NCBI GenBank assembly: GCA_037176845.1
Contig: JAYKXP010000003.1
Coordinates: forward strand, 682,001-746,000
Origin: Paramarasmius palmivorus
Taxonomy: Eukaryota > Basidiomycota > Agaricomycetes > Agaricales > Marasmiaceae
Direction of reading: 5' to 3'
Length of the DNA stretch: 64,000 nt
Part shown: piece by piece, positions 36,184-48,245 of the stretch
How the letters are laid out: each line of letters begins with the position of its first letter
Numbering within the stretch: the stretch's first letter is position 1
Notes under the pieces: generated by a model
What the model was told of the DNA's origin: nothing
Database searches by the model: none
Seen by the model: only the letters and a program-made list of their open reading frames with translations
Position numbers and translations under genes: made by a program

Positions 36184-37710
36184 ATACTCTGGGAAACCGA
36201 CAAAGAATGGGTGGTGTTTTTGTCAAGTGACTATCCACAAGAGAAGGGAATGACCTTGCCGACTTTCCTTTCCTACGACGATCATGATGTTGACATTGAT
36301 TCCCTTGCTCACATTATATGTCACTTGCGCACCTTCAGCGGACCAGGAGCAGAGGAAGAAGGAAGTGTTTTCTTCTTCACATTGACATTCGCGCCGCCTC
36401 CTGTTACAGTTCTGCCACCCATAGTCTTCTTTTCACATCCATCCCGTCCCCTTCTTGATCGTTGAATCTACTATGTGTATCGCGTTGCTCCCTTCAGCGA
36501 GTCACAATATTTTCCTTATTGCCTGTGTCGCTATCGCTTATTATTTTTGGATCCCTTATTCCTCTTGTGTGTCTGTAAGATTATAGTACGTGTACACCTT
36601 TGTGTGGCATCCCCTGCTAATTCCTATCACCGTTCCGCGCTCAATATCCCATAATAATCATCCGTGGAGCACGAAATCGCTCCGTGTCTTCGACTAGCTC
36701 GACTCCCTATCAGCTGCCATCGCAAAACTCGACACATAGGTTCAAACATACCTTTTCGGGCGTGTCGGCAACTGCCAATCTGGTCAGTAGTGGCGCGGGT
36801 CTTCGGGATTCTTCCTCGAACCTCACAGGAAACCTTTCATCTTCGAATCGGAACAGCAGAGAACTATCTATCTATCTTTAAATCTGGTTCTCGATTCAAT
36901 TGTCAAAGTCAACAGACAATCATCAGCGCGCATGACCTGGCATGTCCCTGGCATACGTGGCGCGCTCCCGAAACGGCGGAAGATGGAGGAACATAGATAG
37001 TGTCTAGTGTATTGCTTTCTGGCTGATAGAGAATTTTCTAGATAGCAGTTGAACTATGCAGTATGCATGACGCCTGTGTGTGGCGGTTCCGTAGTGCAAA
37101 AGATGTGGAGGTACCGTAGAAGCTGTCGGACTGAGTTAAGTTGCGTCAGGGCAATACTGACCGTGGTGTGGGCTGTAAGTCGGTACTCGGGATCGTGTCC
37201 CTTAACAGTTTATAGCTACGGCGACTACGTAGCCACAAGGGTTATCCGTTTTATGCTTTACTCCGCGTGGGACGGAAAGTAGGTGAGGACGCAGCGCTCT
37301 TCCGGAGGTTGTGGAACGTGGATCTCTACTACGCCAAGTTAGTCTGAAACGCGTCCCGAGCGTTATCCTCAGCGTTTATCTCATACACGTCGGCGTAAAA
37401 GGAAAGGCTATGATTCGGAAGAAACTAGCGCGTATATTATCTTGGGTTCTGGGCACGGAAGGAACAAAGCCACCAAAGTAGTGATTTCGACAATTCTACC
37501 ACCGGAGACTAGAAATAGGCGCAACAGGAGGTATTATAGGTATCATTAAGACTAGTGTTTCTAATAGTAAACTAAAGAGTCCCGATCTAAGCAAAGAGCA
37601 GTTTAAAGTCTATGGGAGGGTATCACGATATAGCCTATTGGGCACCGCCATTACGCCTGAACGGTACCGGGGCCGATGTGGCGTCAAACGCTATCGTCGT
37701 TCGGTACGTG
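36184..37710. other. Gene-poor TpA-rich interval
   Basis: 1.5 kb. The first ~450 bp is pyrimidine-rich 3'-UTR-like sequence of the preceding gene. From about 37030 to 37700 the sequence is dense in TpA-containing triplets (CTA, TAG, TAT), with stops in all frames and short degenerate fragments, suggesting an old decayed element. I could not recognise transposase or reverse-transcriptase motifs. Confidence 0.35.
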
Positions 37711-38615
37711 CTACACCGACACATCCGAGTCTGTCCAAGTGGATGTAGAGCGCTCGAAAGAGTCGGGGTGTCGTGTAATCACTGAGGAAGCATCCTCAGC
37801 TTCAGAGTCTGTAACGATATTCATGTCATAATCCGATCCGTCTCCATAGCCTGCATCATCCCAGCCTCTCCGACGCAAGCCGAGGGTGCGGGGATAATGT
37901 CGTGTAGCATAATACGAAGACTGACGAATCCTATTCAAGTTGATACGGTAAGCAATCTCGAGCATGATTTCTTCCGAGTCGTAGTCGACAGAGGGGGACT
38001 GATGATTGAGGAAGTGGTCCATAAATGAGGGAATCCGGCTCAGTGGAACAGACTCCACGCTGAGCTTTCGGCGTATGATGAATAGCGCTCTATTGTGTGG
38101 TAATCGTGATTGTAACTTGGATTTGGGGCGGGGTTGCGAGTCATGGTGACCTGAAATCACCGAACGCGTCGCGCCCTGACGGCGCTTTCTGGACTTGACC
38201 GCGGGCTGCTTTAGTACCGTGGAAGCGATATCCGTACCGGCACTAGAGCTTTCTGCTTGAACATGACAGTGCCCAGCTACTACAGTAACTCCTTGCTGAG
38301 GTGGTCGCGATAGGGGCGTAGGTATCAACTTTTTCCGAGGGGTGCAGCGCTTGCTCGTTGCGTCCTTCATGTCCGCAACTTCTGCGATTAAGCCAGGCAT
38401 CTGGATTCGAGAAAGTTCTATCGGCGTGTGACGACGAGCGGAGGAAGAGTCGGTGGAAAGGGGAGTTGGGTCGCTGGAAGTAACACTCGGTTACTTAGAA
38501 TGATGTCAGGGTAAATGATAGCAATAACTCACTTGATGTCAAGAGTTGGCTTCGCTAATCGTCCGTATCCAGTGGTAGTTCCCTGGCTGTGGTATGGCAA
38601 AATATGGAAAGTCAT
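37711..38615 (-). CDS. Uncharacterised protein, agaricomycete-type
   Basis: Two exons on the minus strand: 38533-38615 and 37711-38473 (intron GTGAGT...TCCAG, 59 bp); 281 aa from the ATG at 38615. The protein is basic in the first half (KRCTPRKKLIPTPLSRPPQQ, KSRKRRQGATRS) and acidic at the end (GSDYDMNIVTDSEAEDASSV, STWTDSDVSV), with a more ordered middle (MLEIAYRINLNRIRQSSYYA). No family recognised. The frame continues upstream to 38738 without a stop, and ATGs at 38738 and 38844 could supply further 5' exons, so the N-terminus is uncertain. Confidence 0.5.
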
Positions 38616-40048
38616 CGCGAAGGAAGATGGAAGTCGACTGTTAAAGCGTGTTAGAACGTTAAGGAGGGTTGACGTCGGGTAAACATATAAGGAGGAACTC
38701 CTCTGAACCAGGGGGCGTAGGCTGTAACATTGCATCATATTTCGTTCCAGACATGTCTTGCTCCCGAATCCCCAGACGCGGTACAGCCTCTGCCTGATCG
38801 AGACAATACCTTCTGATCAACATTATAGACCGTGGAGGAACCATTACTCTTACACGACATTAACATTTAAGTATGAGAGCATGTACCCACTTCATGAGGT
38901 CACCAGTCCCACCTTCTGACTAGTTCTCAGCCCCTTCAAGTCCCTTCATATCTCTTTTCAATTCTATGTCGTGGATTCTCGAGTCGTCATTCGGGGCATC
39001 TAACCTGTAGAAACGCTCCTAAGAAGTTACTGCCCCGCCATCGATCGTACACTTACATCTCCGCGGTTGTTGCCATTGATCGCAGCAATAGGATACGAAT
39101 TGTCTTATTAGGGGAACAATGCCTGGAATGTGAGAAAATATCAGAGTACTCGAGTCATAGCAGTTGAATGAAAATAGTAAAGATGTATTTCCCCGTCAAG
39201 TCGGCGGTCTGATGTTACTTCGTTGAAGGCGCGTGATAGTTCGAAATGGAGCCTCCAAACTGATGTAGAACAACTATAGAGATGACGGTCCCAAATCATG
39301 CGGAATGTGGCACTGCCTCTTACATCGAAAGCATTTCATTTATCGTTCCATGTGAAGGGAAAGCGCGCGTCAACGTAAAACCTCGTGCGATGTCGCAGAC
39401 ATCAGAAGATATCAGACAGAGGTCGCACCTGGAATGGAAACAAGGAAGTGAGCGGGGGTCCGGCAAACTGAAATGCAACTATTGGATCATACCGAGCCAG
39501 ATCTCTGTCGAAGGAATGCTTAATCTCGAAGAACCCAAGGTGATGATGTACGTGCATTGATTATCACTGCAAACAATCCTAGCAACCAGGGATCAACCGA
39601 GGGCGAGGCACGTCCCAACATGGTTTTCAGCATTCATTCCGAAGAGTCAAGGCCAACCTACTGAATAAGGTCTCAACGGAATTCGAATGAGACGTAATGT
39701 GATGAACATTGTGGCGGTATTCCCTAGCGACATGAAGTGAAAGGCTCTATCGTGGCTTGCAATGCTGCGAAAAAGTTGTGTTCGAACTTCATATCAGCGT
39801 ACTTCTCGAAGCTCACGGTTTCGCCAAACTCAGCGTTCACGGCGATGGTGTGACCCTGTATCACGAAAATGAATAACGCCACATTGTTATACGAAGACAA
39901 GGTTTCATCGATTCGTAACACAAAGGTTCAATAATAAGCACAGTATCTGCTCGGACTATGAGCGCCGAATCCTCGATCGTTTATACACTATGAATCCTCA
40001 CCAGGGTCAAATTATAATGATTGCCAGCCGATGACTTGTTAGATGAAA
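38616..40048. other. Interval without a supported gene
   Basis: 1.4 kb upstream of the orphan gene and downstream of the AA9 gene. It has scattered short frames only. A plus-strand frame at 39282-39560 is open for 92 codons but has no start context or family features. Confidence 0.35.
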
Positions 40049-41031
40049 TCAGCCGGTCCAGGGACGGCCACCTGCAGTACGTCGTTTTAGTCGGGGATCA
40101 TTAGTCTGCAAAAGGTACTCACCAGGAGGGGTGTACGGGTTCGTCGCAGAGATATCGCGATATTCAAGGAGGATCTATGGGAATGGAGTCAACATGCACC
40201 ATCCGCAGGCGTCGCTGACAGGCAGAACGTACTCCGGGATCGTCTAGAGTATAGTCTCCAGGAAGCGCGATCCCTTCAGGCAGAGCCTTGTTCCCACCCT
40301 ACCGCAAACAAATAAGTAAGTGCGATAACTGGATGAAAGCTGAAAATACTTCACACTGATGACAGTAATTTGATGACAAGCCGGGTAGAATTGAGCTCGA
40401 CCAACTTCACTGGCACGTTGCAAGCCTAGAATCTCGTCTAGAAAGGCCTTTCAGCTCGTGTTCGGTTCCCGAACGTAAAGGCGCCACTTACGACGGACGA
40501 TGTATTCCCCACTCTGTAGATTCTTGGGAATAGTTGCGGACCAAGTACTAGGGCACCATGAGAAACACAGCTACAACTTACGACACGACATACCTATTGA
40601 CCGTTGGAAGACGTTTGGACGCCCATGGGGGGTCTTTCGCCTGTGCCGCGAGGCAATGAGCCATTTGTCTGATTGCAGTATCGAAGAACAAACCGCATCG
40701 TATCCATCCTCTTGAATCTGGAACGGTGTTTCAATATGTTACGTCAAAGGATATATTCACCAACGAACCTTGACCCAAATTTTACCAGAGTCTGCCTTGA
40801 AGGTGGAGCAGGAACCAGGGCACTTGGCAAGATATGTCATGACTAGAAAACATAAAGGGTCAGTCAAAAGCTTCCGATGGGGGTTCGTGGTCTACTCGGT
40901 CCTGGATGGTCGGATTGCCAGTCAGTCCAAAGGAAGCCAATGGTTGTCCCCGCTGGGACAGCCGCTGTGGCATTCACGGGTGTATTCTGAGTATCGGCAG
41001 TCTTGCCCACGTTACAGGTAATCGCCGCAGT
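40049..41031 (-). CDS. AA9 lytic polysaccharide monooxygenase, N-terminal exon missing or unrecognised
   Basis: Eight joined exons on the minus strand: 40896-41031, 40769-40842, 40641-40717, 40492-40547, 40355-40437, 40233-40298, 40123-40174, 40049-40071; 188 aa. Core AA9 (former GH61) blocks are all present: AITCNVGKTADTQNTPV, PAGTTIGFLW, SDHPGPIMTYLAKCPGSCST (second copper His), KADSGKIWVK, EDGYD, TWSATIPKNLQSGEYIVRHE, ILGLQRASEVGRAQFYPAC (axial Tyr) and a PPGGRPWTG end. These enzymes cleave cellulose oxidatively and need a mature N-terminal His for the copper brace. No signal peptide or N-terminal His exon can be found in the ~200 bp upstream before another gene relic begins. The intron at 40548-40640 needs a GC donor. 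Probably a truncated, inactive gene. Confidence 0.75.
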
Positions 41032-41242
41032 CTGTATGGAAGGTCTTTAGTTGAGAAAGTTTGTCAACATTATTTGCACACCGTGAATTGGCTGAAGGAA
41101 AGCGTCACGCTTAAGCAATGCACATCTCACGGACAAAAAAAGAATACTGAACTTGTCAGGAATTGGTCCATTGTCTTTGAAGGGCCTGGTAATACGAGTT
41201 GCATGCTGCTGAGGGTCCTACGTCGAAGTTTAGCGGCGGTCA

Positions 41243-42094
41243 CTAAGGTGACGTAGCGCCCGCACCTTGTATGGATTCCAAGCCTGCACGTACTCGCTCC
41301 CAATTTTGAGCTGTTGGACGTAACCATGCCCAAGCACCGAGCTCACGGAGGACAGCGTAGCAACCAAAATGAAGGGGCGCATTCTCGAGATAATCCGCTT
41401 CATTATGCGTCACCGTTCGTTCACCTAAATACTTTGTTTGACGGTCCGCCTCGACCCGGACGCAAGTAGTTCGGTGAAAATAATGTTCTTCGTCCACGCC
41501 ATATATCGCTGGAGTATTGCCCTCTGTCCTTCAGCTTGAAACAGTGAGCAGCAGTCGAAAACCCGAACAGCGGACCGACGGGCCCTTGGGTACAATGCCC
41601 ACGACGCGTTAATTCTCCCGAGATTGAAAGTCTTCGGAAATTTCAAAGCTGTTGCGTGAGTGGTGCTGTTGGAACTGCTGACACCGATACAAGCGCTGCT
41701 GCATTAGTCCACCATGAAGGGGGTGATGCGTGACAATTCCTCGCATTTGTCGCATCCGGAGAAGCCACACTTGCAACATCTCGGGTTAGGATGCACGGAC
41801 AACGACAAGACGTGACGAAACACATACGCCGAGTGCTGAATCCCAGAACATTGTGCAAGCTTGATGTGATGCCAACGCTCGTAAACTGAGGGTTTGGGTG
41901 CCACTCCAACGCGTGTAAGCGCCTCGAGGCGATGGTCTGCGACGTTCTGGAATCCTAGTTAAATTGATTGTCCGCCTCGGTGACAAGCAACCTGCGACAC
42001 GAACCATGGATACCTCCTCATCAGACGTAGTCAGAGAAGACCCGCGACAGGGAAGGTAGCGTCCATTGAGAGCTCCGCTTTCGTGGAAGTACAC
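41243..42094 (-). pseudogene. Probable relic of a MYND-finger protein gene
   Basis: Minus-strand frames overlap without making one protein. One carries CCKCGFSGCDKCEEL, stops, and then CSSACIG; a second frame continues RCQQFQQHHSRN. Read together, these resemble the Cys/His spacing of a MYND zinc finger interrupted by a stop and a frameshift. Downstream, 41243-41497 is open for 84 codons and looks protein-like (EADYLENAPLHFG, LRELGAWAWLRP, NWERVRAGLESIQ). Evidence is suggestive only; no intact gene model could be built. Confidence 0.25.
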
Positions 42095-42486
42095 TCTCCG
42101 AAAATATTCTCAAGGCATCGAGCCTGACGCGACCGCATGTTGATATTGTTGTCAGAAACTCATTATTGACCAATGGCAATCTAGTTCGTTATGCTAAGAG
42201 TACCTGTAAAAGGCACCGTCAGTCAATATCGCGAAGAACCGGATCTCCCTAATATGGCTGTGCAGGTTTGAAACACTGGACCGTGCAAGTTAAAGGGGTC
42301 TTGTGCATTCATCATCATCTTCGCTTCTCCTAGGGTCCAGCAAAAACTTCGCGCGATTATCTTCATGTGTTCAGACGGGTATCTCGGGAGTTCTATGGTC
42401 GAAGGACGCGAGGTTATTATGGATTAACGGTTTACAAAGATATACGACTTGAACTGCGGTATTCCCGGCGGTTCCACTCTTCTTCC

Positions 42487-43485
<999 letters not shown>

Positions 43486-43954
43486 GGCGGTTGAGTGTGA
43501 CGCTCGTCTGTGACGAGCCGTGTTTCCCGAACTTTTGTTAGCCAATCAAAACTCGCCGTTTACTTGGTGGACGTCTTCCCATACGTTGATGATGGTTCTA
43601 AGTCAGTCTGAGACTCGTCGTATACTTAACAGCAGAGTAATTAAGAGGCTGTCAAAGCCTGCAGTACTATATGATCTATATCGTTGACTTGCCAGGAAAC
43701 TTCTGTGACTGGATTTTTACTCTGGCAAATTTGGAATCTACTGTTTACTCCAACATGCAGCTGAGGGAACCATGATAATGATTACCCCTCCAAATAACTG
43801 GGAAGACGACAGAAATGGATGAAATTTAAGGTCCAGGAGCCTCAAGCTCTAGCTGGGCTCTAGTAGTAGCTCATGAGAAAATTGAGGCGCCCAGACTCGA
43901 AGGATCTTGAACTGCCGCGCATTGCATTCAAGCTCGATCATAGCTACCACCACC
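43486..43954. promoter_or_regulatory. Divergent promoter of NDUFS8 and prefoldin 2
   Basis: 469 bp between opposing starts. It must contain both promoters; no specific site is claimed. Confidence 0.35.
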
Positions 43955-44486
43955 ATGTCATCTACAAAGAAAGCAAAGGTTCAACCACTCTCCGATCAGG
44001 GTATGGACGCGTTTCTCTGCAATACTTCAGCGTTCATTCACGCAATATTAGCCAGAGATCCAGCAAAACTATAATCGTTTTCAGGGAGACCTTCAAACAC
44101 TCGCCAGGAAAATCGGTGAGCTTGAATCCGAATCAGAGGAACATGGGTGCGTTTCCAGCAGACCTACTCGATCCTTTGTCTAATTACTCGCAGATTGGTC
44201 CTCAACACGTTGGAAGAGGCATTGGCAGAAGAGCCTGATCGGAAATGCTTTCGACTCATCGGAGGTGTCCTGGTAGAGAGAACAGTCAAGGATGTAGTTC
44301 CCGCCTTGAAGACCAACCGCGAAGGGGTACGCCAACTTTGATTCATTTGTGACCACTTCAAGGCTGATATTGCAGCTTTAGATTCGCAAGGCCGTTGAAA
44401 GTCTTTCGGAGCAATACAAAACGAAAGAGAAAGAGCTCGAAGACTTCAAACAAGATTATAACATACGACTTATCTCAAAAGCATAG
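43955..44486 (+). CDS. PFD2: Prefoldin subunit 2
   Basis: Four exons: 43955-44000, 44056-44146, 44194-44326, 44382-44486; 124 aa, normal length. Two long helices flank the family core: DQEIQQNYNRFQGDLQTLAR, KIGELESESEEHGLVLNTL, then the beta-hairpin PDRKCFRLIGGVLVERTVKD and VVPALKTNREG, then the C-terminal coil AVESLSEQYKTKEKELEDFK. PFD2/GIM4 is a beta-type subunit of the hexameric cochaperone that delivers actin and tubulin to CCT. The acceptor GCCAG before exon 2 was picked because the nearer TTAG breaks frame. Confidence 0.93.
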
Positions 44487-45013
44487 AATATCAGTACTCT
44501 TTCATCCTTGTAGTAGTACACGACGTGTGCACTCCAACTTGCGGGCTCCGAATTCCAATAGATTCTTATCCATGTCCGTTTGATATTTCTCCGATCACCG
44601 TGTGCTAAGCCGACACCGGAATGTTTGTGTTGATGTTACAAGAGTTTTTGTCATTTGTTGGAGCAAATTTTCCTTTCCACCTACCACCATGAACATCAAC
44701 CGAACTCTATCGTACTCGACTTTTTACATGCGTTTCTGCGATTCAAGTGCACCCGGAAAAAAGTAGAACGTTTTGTGAAAAGTTTGCATCCGGCGATCGG
44801 ATACATGACCGGCCAGGCACGCTACCTCCAAGCCAACCGGATTTTTTGTTGGGAGGGAACAGATGCTTACCATCAACGTCCTCTTGCTCTTCCCACCACC
44901 ACTCTCACTCGAGTCTGCGGTGCGCGTATAGCATTCAGCTTGTCTGCTTGCTTGCAACTTCCACTCTTTCGACAACGTCTCTCGCTCAGAAACAAATAAC
45001 CTCATAAATCGCC
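44487..45013. other. Interval between prefoldin 2 and the CAP gene
   Basis: 527 bp, tandem orientation. Open frames here lack family features; presumably the CAP promoter and leader. Confidence 0.4.
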
Positions 45014-45669
45014 ATGTTCTTCCCCTTGTTACTCTTGGCTTTTGCCAGCTCTCTCATGCCTTTCTCTTTCGCTTTGGCAACACCCCGTTTGGCGTCCAGG
45101 GAACTGAGCCGCGTGCAAAGAGCCCAGTTCCTCAATGTTCATAATAGCGAGCGCAGTTCGCATGGTGCAAACCCAGTTCAGTGGTCGACTGATTTGGAAC
45201 AGAAGGCAGAGTCCTGGGCTAGTCAGTGCCAGTTCAAAGGAACCGAAGGATCGTTGAGCGACACCCAATATGGCGAAAACATCGTCGCCGCTACCGGTGA
45301 CTTCTCCATCAACGACGCAGTCAGAACGTTCCTCTCTGATAAAGGTATGTTGTCTACCTTGACTACCGGCCAATTCACCTTAACAAACGTCATCTTTCGT
45401 AGACGAGTATAGCCCAGAGAACCCCGTTTACAATCACTGGACTCAGGTCGTATGGAAATCTACAACGGAAATTGGATGCTCCATCTCCTCATGCGACGGA
45501 ATCTTTGGCCCCGAATACGGAACTGCCACTCTCGTCGTTTGTCTATACGGTCCTGCTGGAAATATTGTTGGTGAAGCTCCGTACGTGTCCTCTGACCATT
45601 CATTCATCATGCAATCCATCGTTTTGACGCTAATGATCTTCCATGCACAGGGATAATGTTGAACCTTGA
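45014..45669 (+). CDS. Secreted CAP-domain (SCP/PR-1) protein
   Basis: Three exons: 45014-45344, 45403-45580, 45651-45669; 175 aa. A signal peptide (LLLLAFASSLMPFSFALA) is followed by a complete CAP domain: FLNVHNSERSSHGANPVQWS, a Trp/Ser/Cys helix (AESWASQCQF), TQYGENIVA with the cavity Glu, NPVYNHWTQVVWKSTTEIGC with the second His, and an Asn/Asp-rich end. Four or more Cys residues can form the usual disulfides. Fungal members bind sterols or lipids and are secreted during growth or fruiting. The mature protein starts soon after ALATPRLASR. Confidence 0.88.
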
Positions 45670-46098
45670 ACCCATATGTTTCGTTCGCGTTGATCCAACC
45701 TTATTTATTATCGTTTGTGGAAACATCCCCCCTTGTATCCCTTCATCTTTGTTCCCGGCCTGCTGAGCTGGCTGATTCTTGATCACGGGCCTTTGGAGCT
45801 TTCGTGTCCCCGTTTGACATCCATTCAAGATTCAGCCAAGCTCTGGGTCTTCACGCTATTTTTGTATTCGTATGTTCGGAATACGTGTTTCTCGCCGCTT
45901 GTCGCTTGAGTACTCGCCTTCCCATTTGGTTTGCTTGACGACTTGCATGGGCTATCATTTCATGTATCTCTGATTCCTGCTTTCAATCACCAACAATTTG
46001 TGCCTTCAATCAAGGAACGTGAGCATTTTCATACAACCAATAAGTTACGACAGATATCGATCAAGATCATTGTGAACTACGAGATTGCCTATGATGGC
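45670..46098. other. 3' interval between convergent CAP and SDR genes
   Basis: 429 bp. No supported feature. Confidence 0.45.
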
Positions 46099-47601
46099 TT
46101 ATTTTTCCTTGCGGTCTTCTTCCTCGGGTCGTCGACCCGAGACCTTTTGGAAACCCTCCATTGCATTGTCCGCATTTGAGAACTGGGTGTGACGGTCAGT
46201 TTATAAGGATAACAAAGATGAATAGCAAGCATACCCAGTGCGTCAAGTCTTGGACATATGTGGGCAAGAGGTGCAGATATGGCATGAATTCAGTGTAGAA
46301 TGGAAGGAACACCTTTTGCGAATGTTGATCGTCAAGAGCCTGGATGATAGCCTTTACCACTGCGATAGGAGGTAGAGAAGGCATCAAGAACTTGTGGAAC
46401 CAAGAGTTGGGATATTTCATCTTGGAGAATAGAGGGGTGGCGATGTGGCCAGGGGAAATAAGTGTAGTTCTGACGCCAGGAGCCTTGTGTTGTTTATCCA
46501 GCTCGTAGCGAAGCGCCTCATGCATCAAGTTCAATGCGGCCTTTGATGCACAATAGTCCGCTGAGGGAGTGTAAGTAAGGGGCTAGATATATGTGACCTT
46601 GGACGTACTCATTTGTGCGACACCAGAAAATGACATGCAGGACGAAACGGTCACGATGTGCCCAGAATTTTTCTTGATCATTTCGGGAAGGAATGCTTTG
46701 ATCGTATAATAATGTGACAAAGTATTCACGCCAAAGGTTCTAAGAATGGATTAGTACAGGACGCCACAAAACCGCCAGCTGGCACGTACTGCTGCAAGTC
46801 GGCTTCCGTGAGTTCAGTGATGAGCTTGCCTTGCACGACGCCAGCATTGTTGATGAGAACGGTGGGGTGACCAATCTAGCGAACAAACGTTAAAGGTGAA
46901 TAGTCATGTGTAGGCATTGCCTGTACCTCCTCAATGACCTTCTTTGAGACCGCCTCGACCTCAGACCACTTCGAAACATCACATTTATAATAAGTGATAT
47001 TATCTGCAGCACATGTCAAAATCCTTGCCGTGGAATGAATAGCTTGACGCACAGTTTTCAGAGACGATTGGCTTGATGTCTAGAACCACAACGGTTACGT
47101 TTCGCACCGCAAGAGTGTTGGCCAGCAACTCTCCAACGCCCGAGGATCCTAATCAATGGTTCAGCAAATACAAAACAAAACATCAACGAATAACGCACCT
47201 CCAGTAATGACAACAATCTGTTCACCCCAGTCAAATCTCTTTGGAGCGAAGAACAAGCTTCCTTGATTCCGCCACAACCTCGAGAGCCACTTTGCAAGCC
47301 CTGTAGAACATCAGTAAATGTAGGAGTACAACCAATATTGCCACGTACAAAAGATGGAAAGAGCCACGTAGTAGGCGGTCGATAGGACGACAATGCGATC
47401 CGTGAGCTTTGCTCCTTGGAACACGTAAAAGATAGGGACGAAGAAGATGAAGAATGGACCTATGGAATGTGTAAGACCCTTTGGAAGCGGTGAAAGAGTG
47501 AGCGACGTACTGAACGCGGTATGCTTTAGGACTTTAATGATAAGGTCAATGTCCAACGAATCGAAGACCAGAGATGAGTCTGCATGTTGCGAGATTTCCA
47601 T
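46099..47601 (-). pseudogene. Short-chain dehydrogenase/reductase (SDR16C/RDH-like) with a frameshift
   Basis: Nine exons on the minus strand: 47511-47601, 47349-47459, 47199-47300, 47053-47149, 46927-47003, 46790-46875, 46609-46739, 46235-46560, 46099-46182. The N-terminal hydrophobic helix (FFIFFVPIFYVFQGAK) suits membrane or lipid-droplet anchoring. Then come VITGGSSGVGELLA (NAD(P) loop), LINNAGVVQG, VSSCMSFSG and YCASKAALNLMHEALRYE (catalytic Tyr/Lys), and ISPGHIATPLF. Family members act on retinoids, sterols or long-chain alcohols. In the fourth exon the run AAAA (47100-47103 on the other strand as TTTT) has one base too many for the family frame VR-NVTVVVLDIKP; as written it reaches a stop soon after. 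Either a recent null allele or a sequence error. Confidence 0.78.
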
Positions 47602-48245
47602 GATAACTCCAGCAAATTTGTCCTACGAGGATCCCGAAGAATGGAGAATAAATATCCCAAGTGAAAGGCTCTGCCTTGTGAATGTGAAGAATAGATGAAG
47701 GATGTCCGAAAACCGAATTCCGGTCGGACTTTCAGTCAGGTGACAATTTGAGCCGGTTGTACACGTCGTCCTTGCCGAGCCCAAGCTAGTCTTTTTCAAC
47801 TTCCAGGTCACTGCAAGTGCAAGTGTAGATGCATATGATCAATAGAGGGCTCGTGGACCAGCACAGAAAAAAATCAAGGACAATCAGCAACTTGGTGGAA
47901 CCTCAAGCTCCCGGGTTTCTGGTTTCATGATTCAGATCAATCGGGTCTATAGAGCCTTGTCCTTGCCATGAACAGCTCTCTGTGACTCAAAATGTACTCA
48001 GAGACTATATTCCCAGAGTATCTGGGGCTCTTCACTGGCAAGTAGCGAAAGCCAGGACGCCCGCCTGGATGTGCGCGAATTTAGCACGTCAATATCTGAC
48101 ACCTTCGAAATCCGTGACTTCGATTTACCTTGAAAATGCGTCACGAATCGCCTCTTTCTTCTTCACCACCACCACCTTCCTTCAGGTGTATCGATGGTGA
48201 GACGTGCCAAACCTCTTGCTGAATTGTCGCTCCAATAGCTGAGCG
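47602..48245. other. Divergent interval between SDR and the following gene
   Basis: 644 bp, with promoters of both genes expected. No conserved element identified. Confidence 0.4.
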
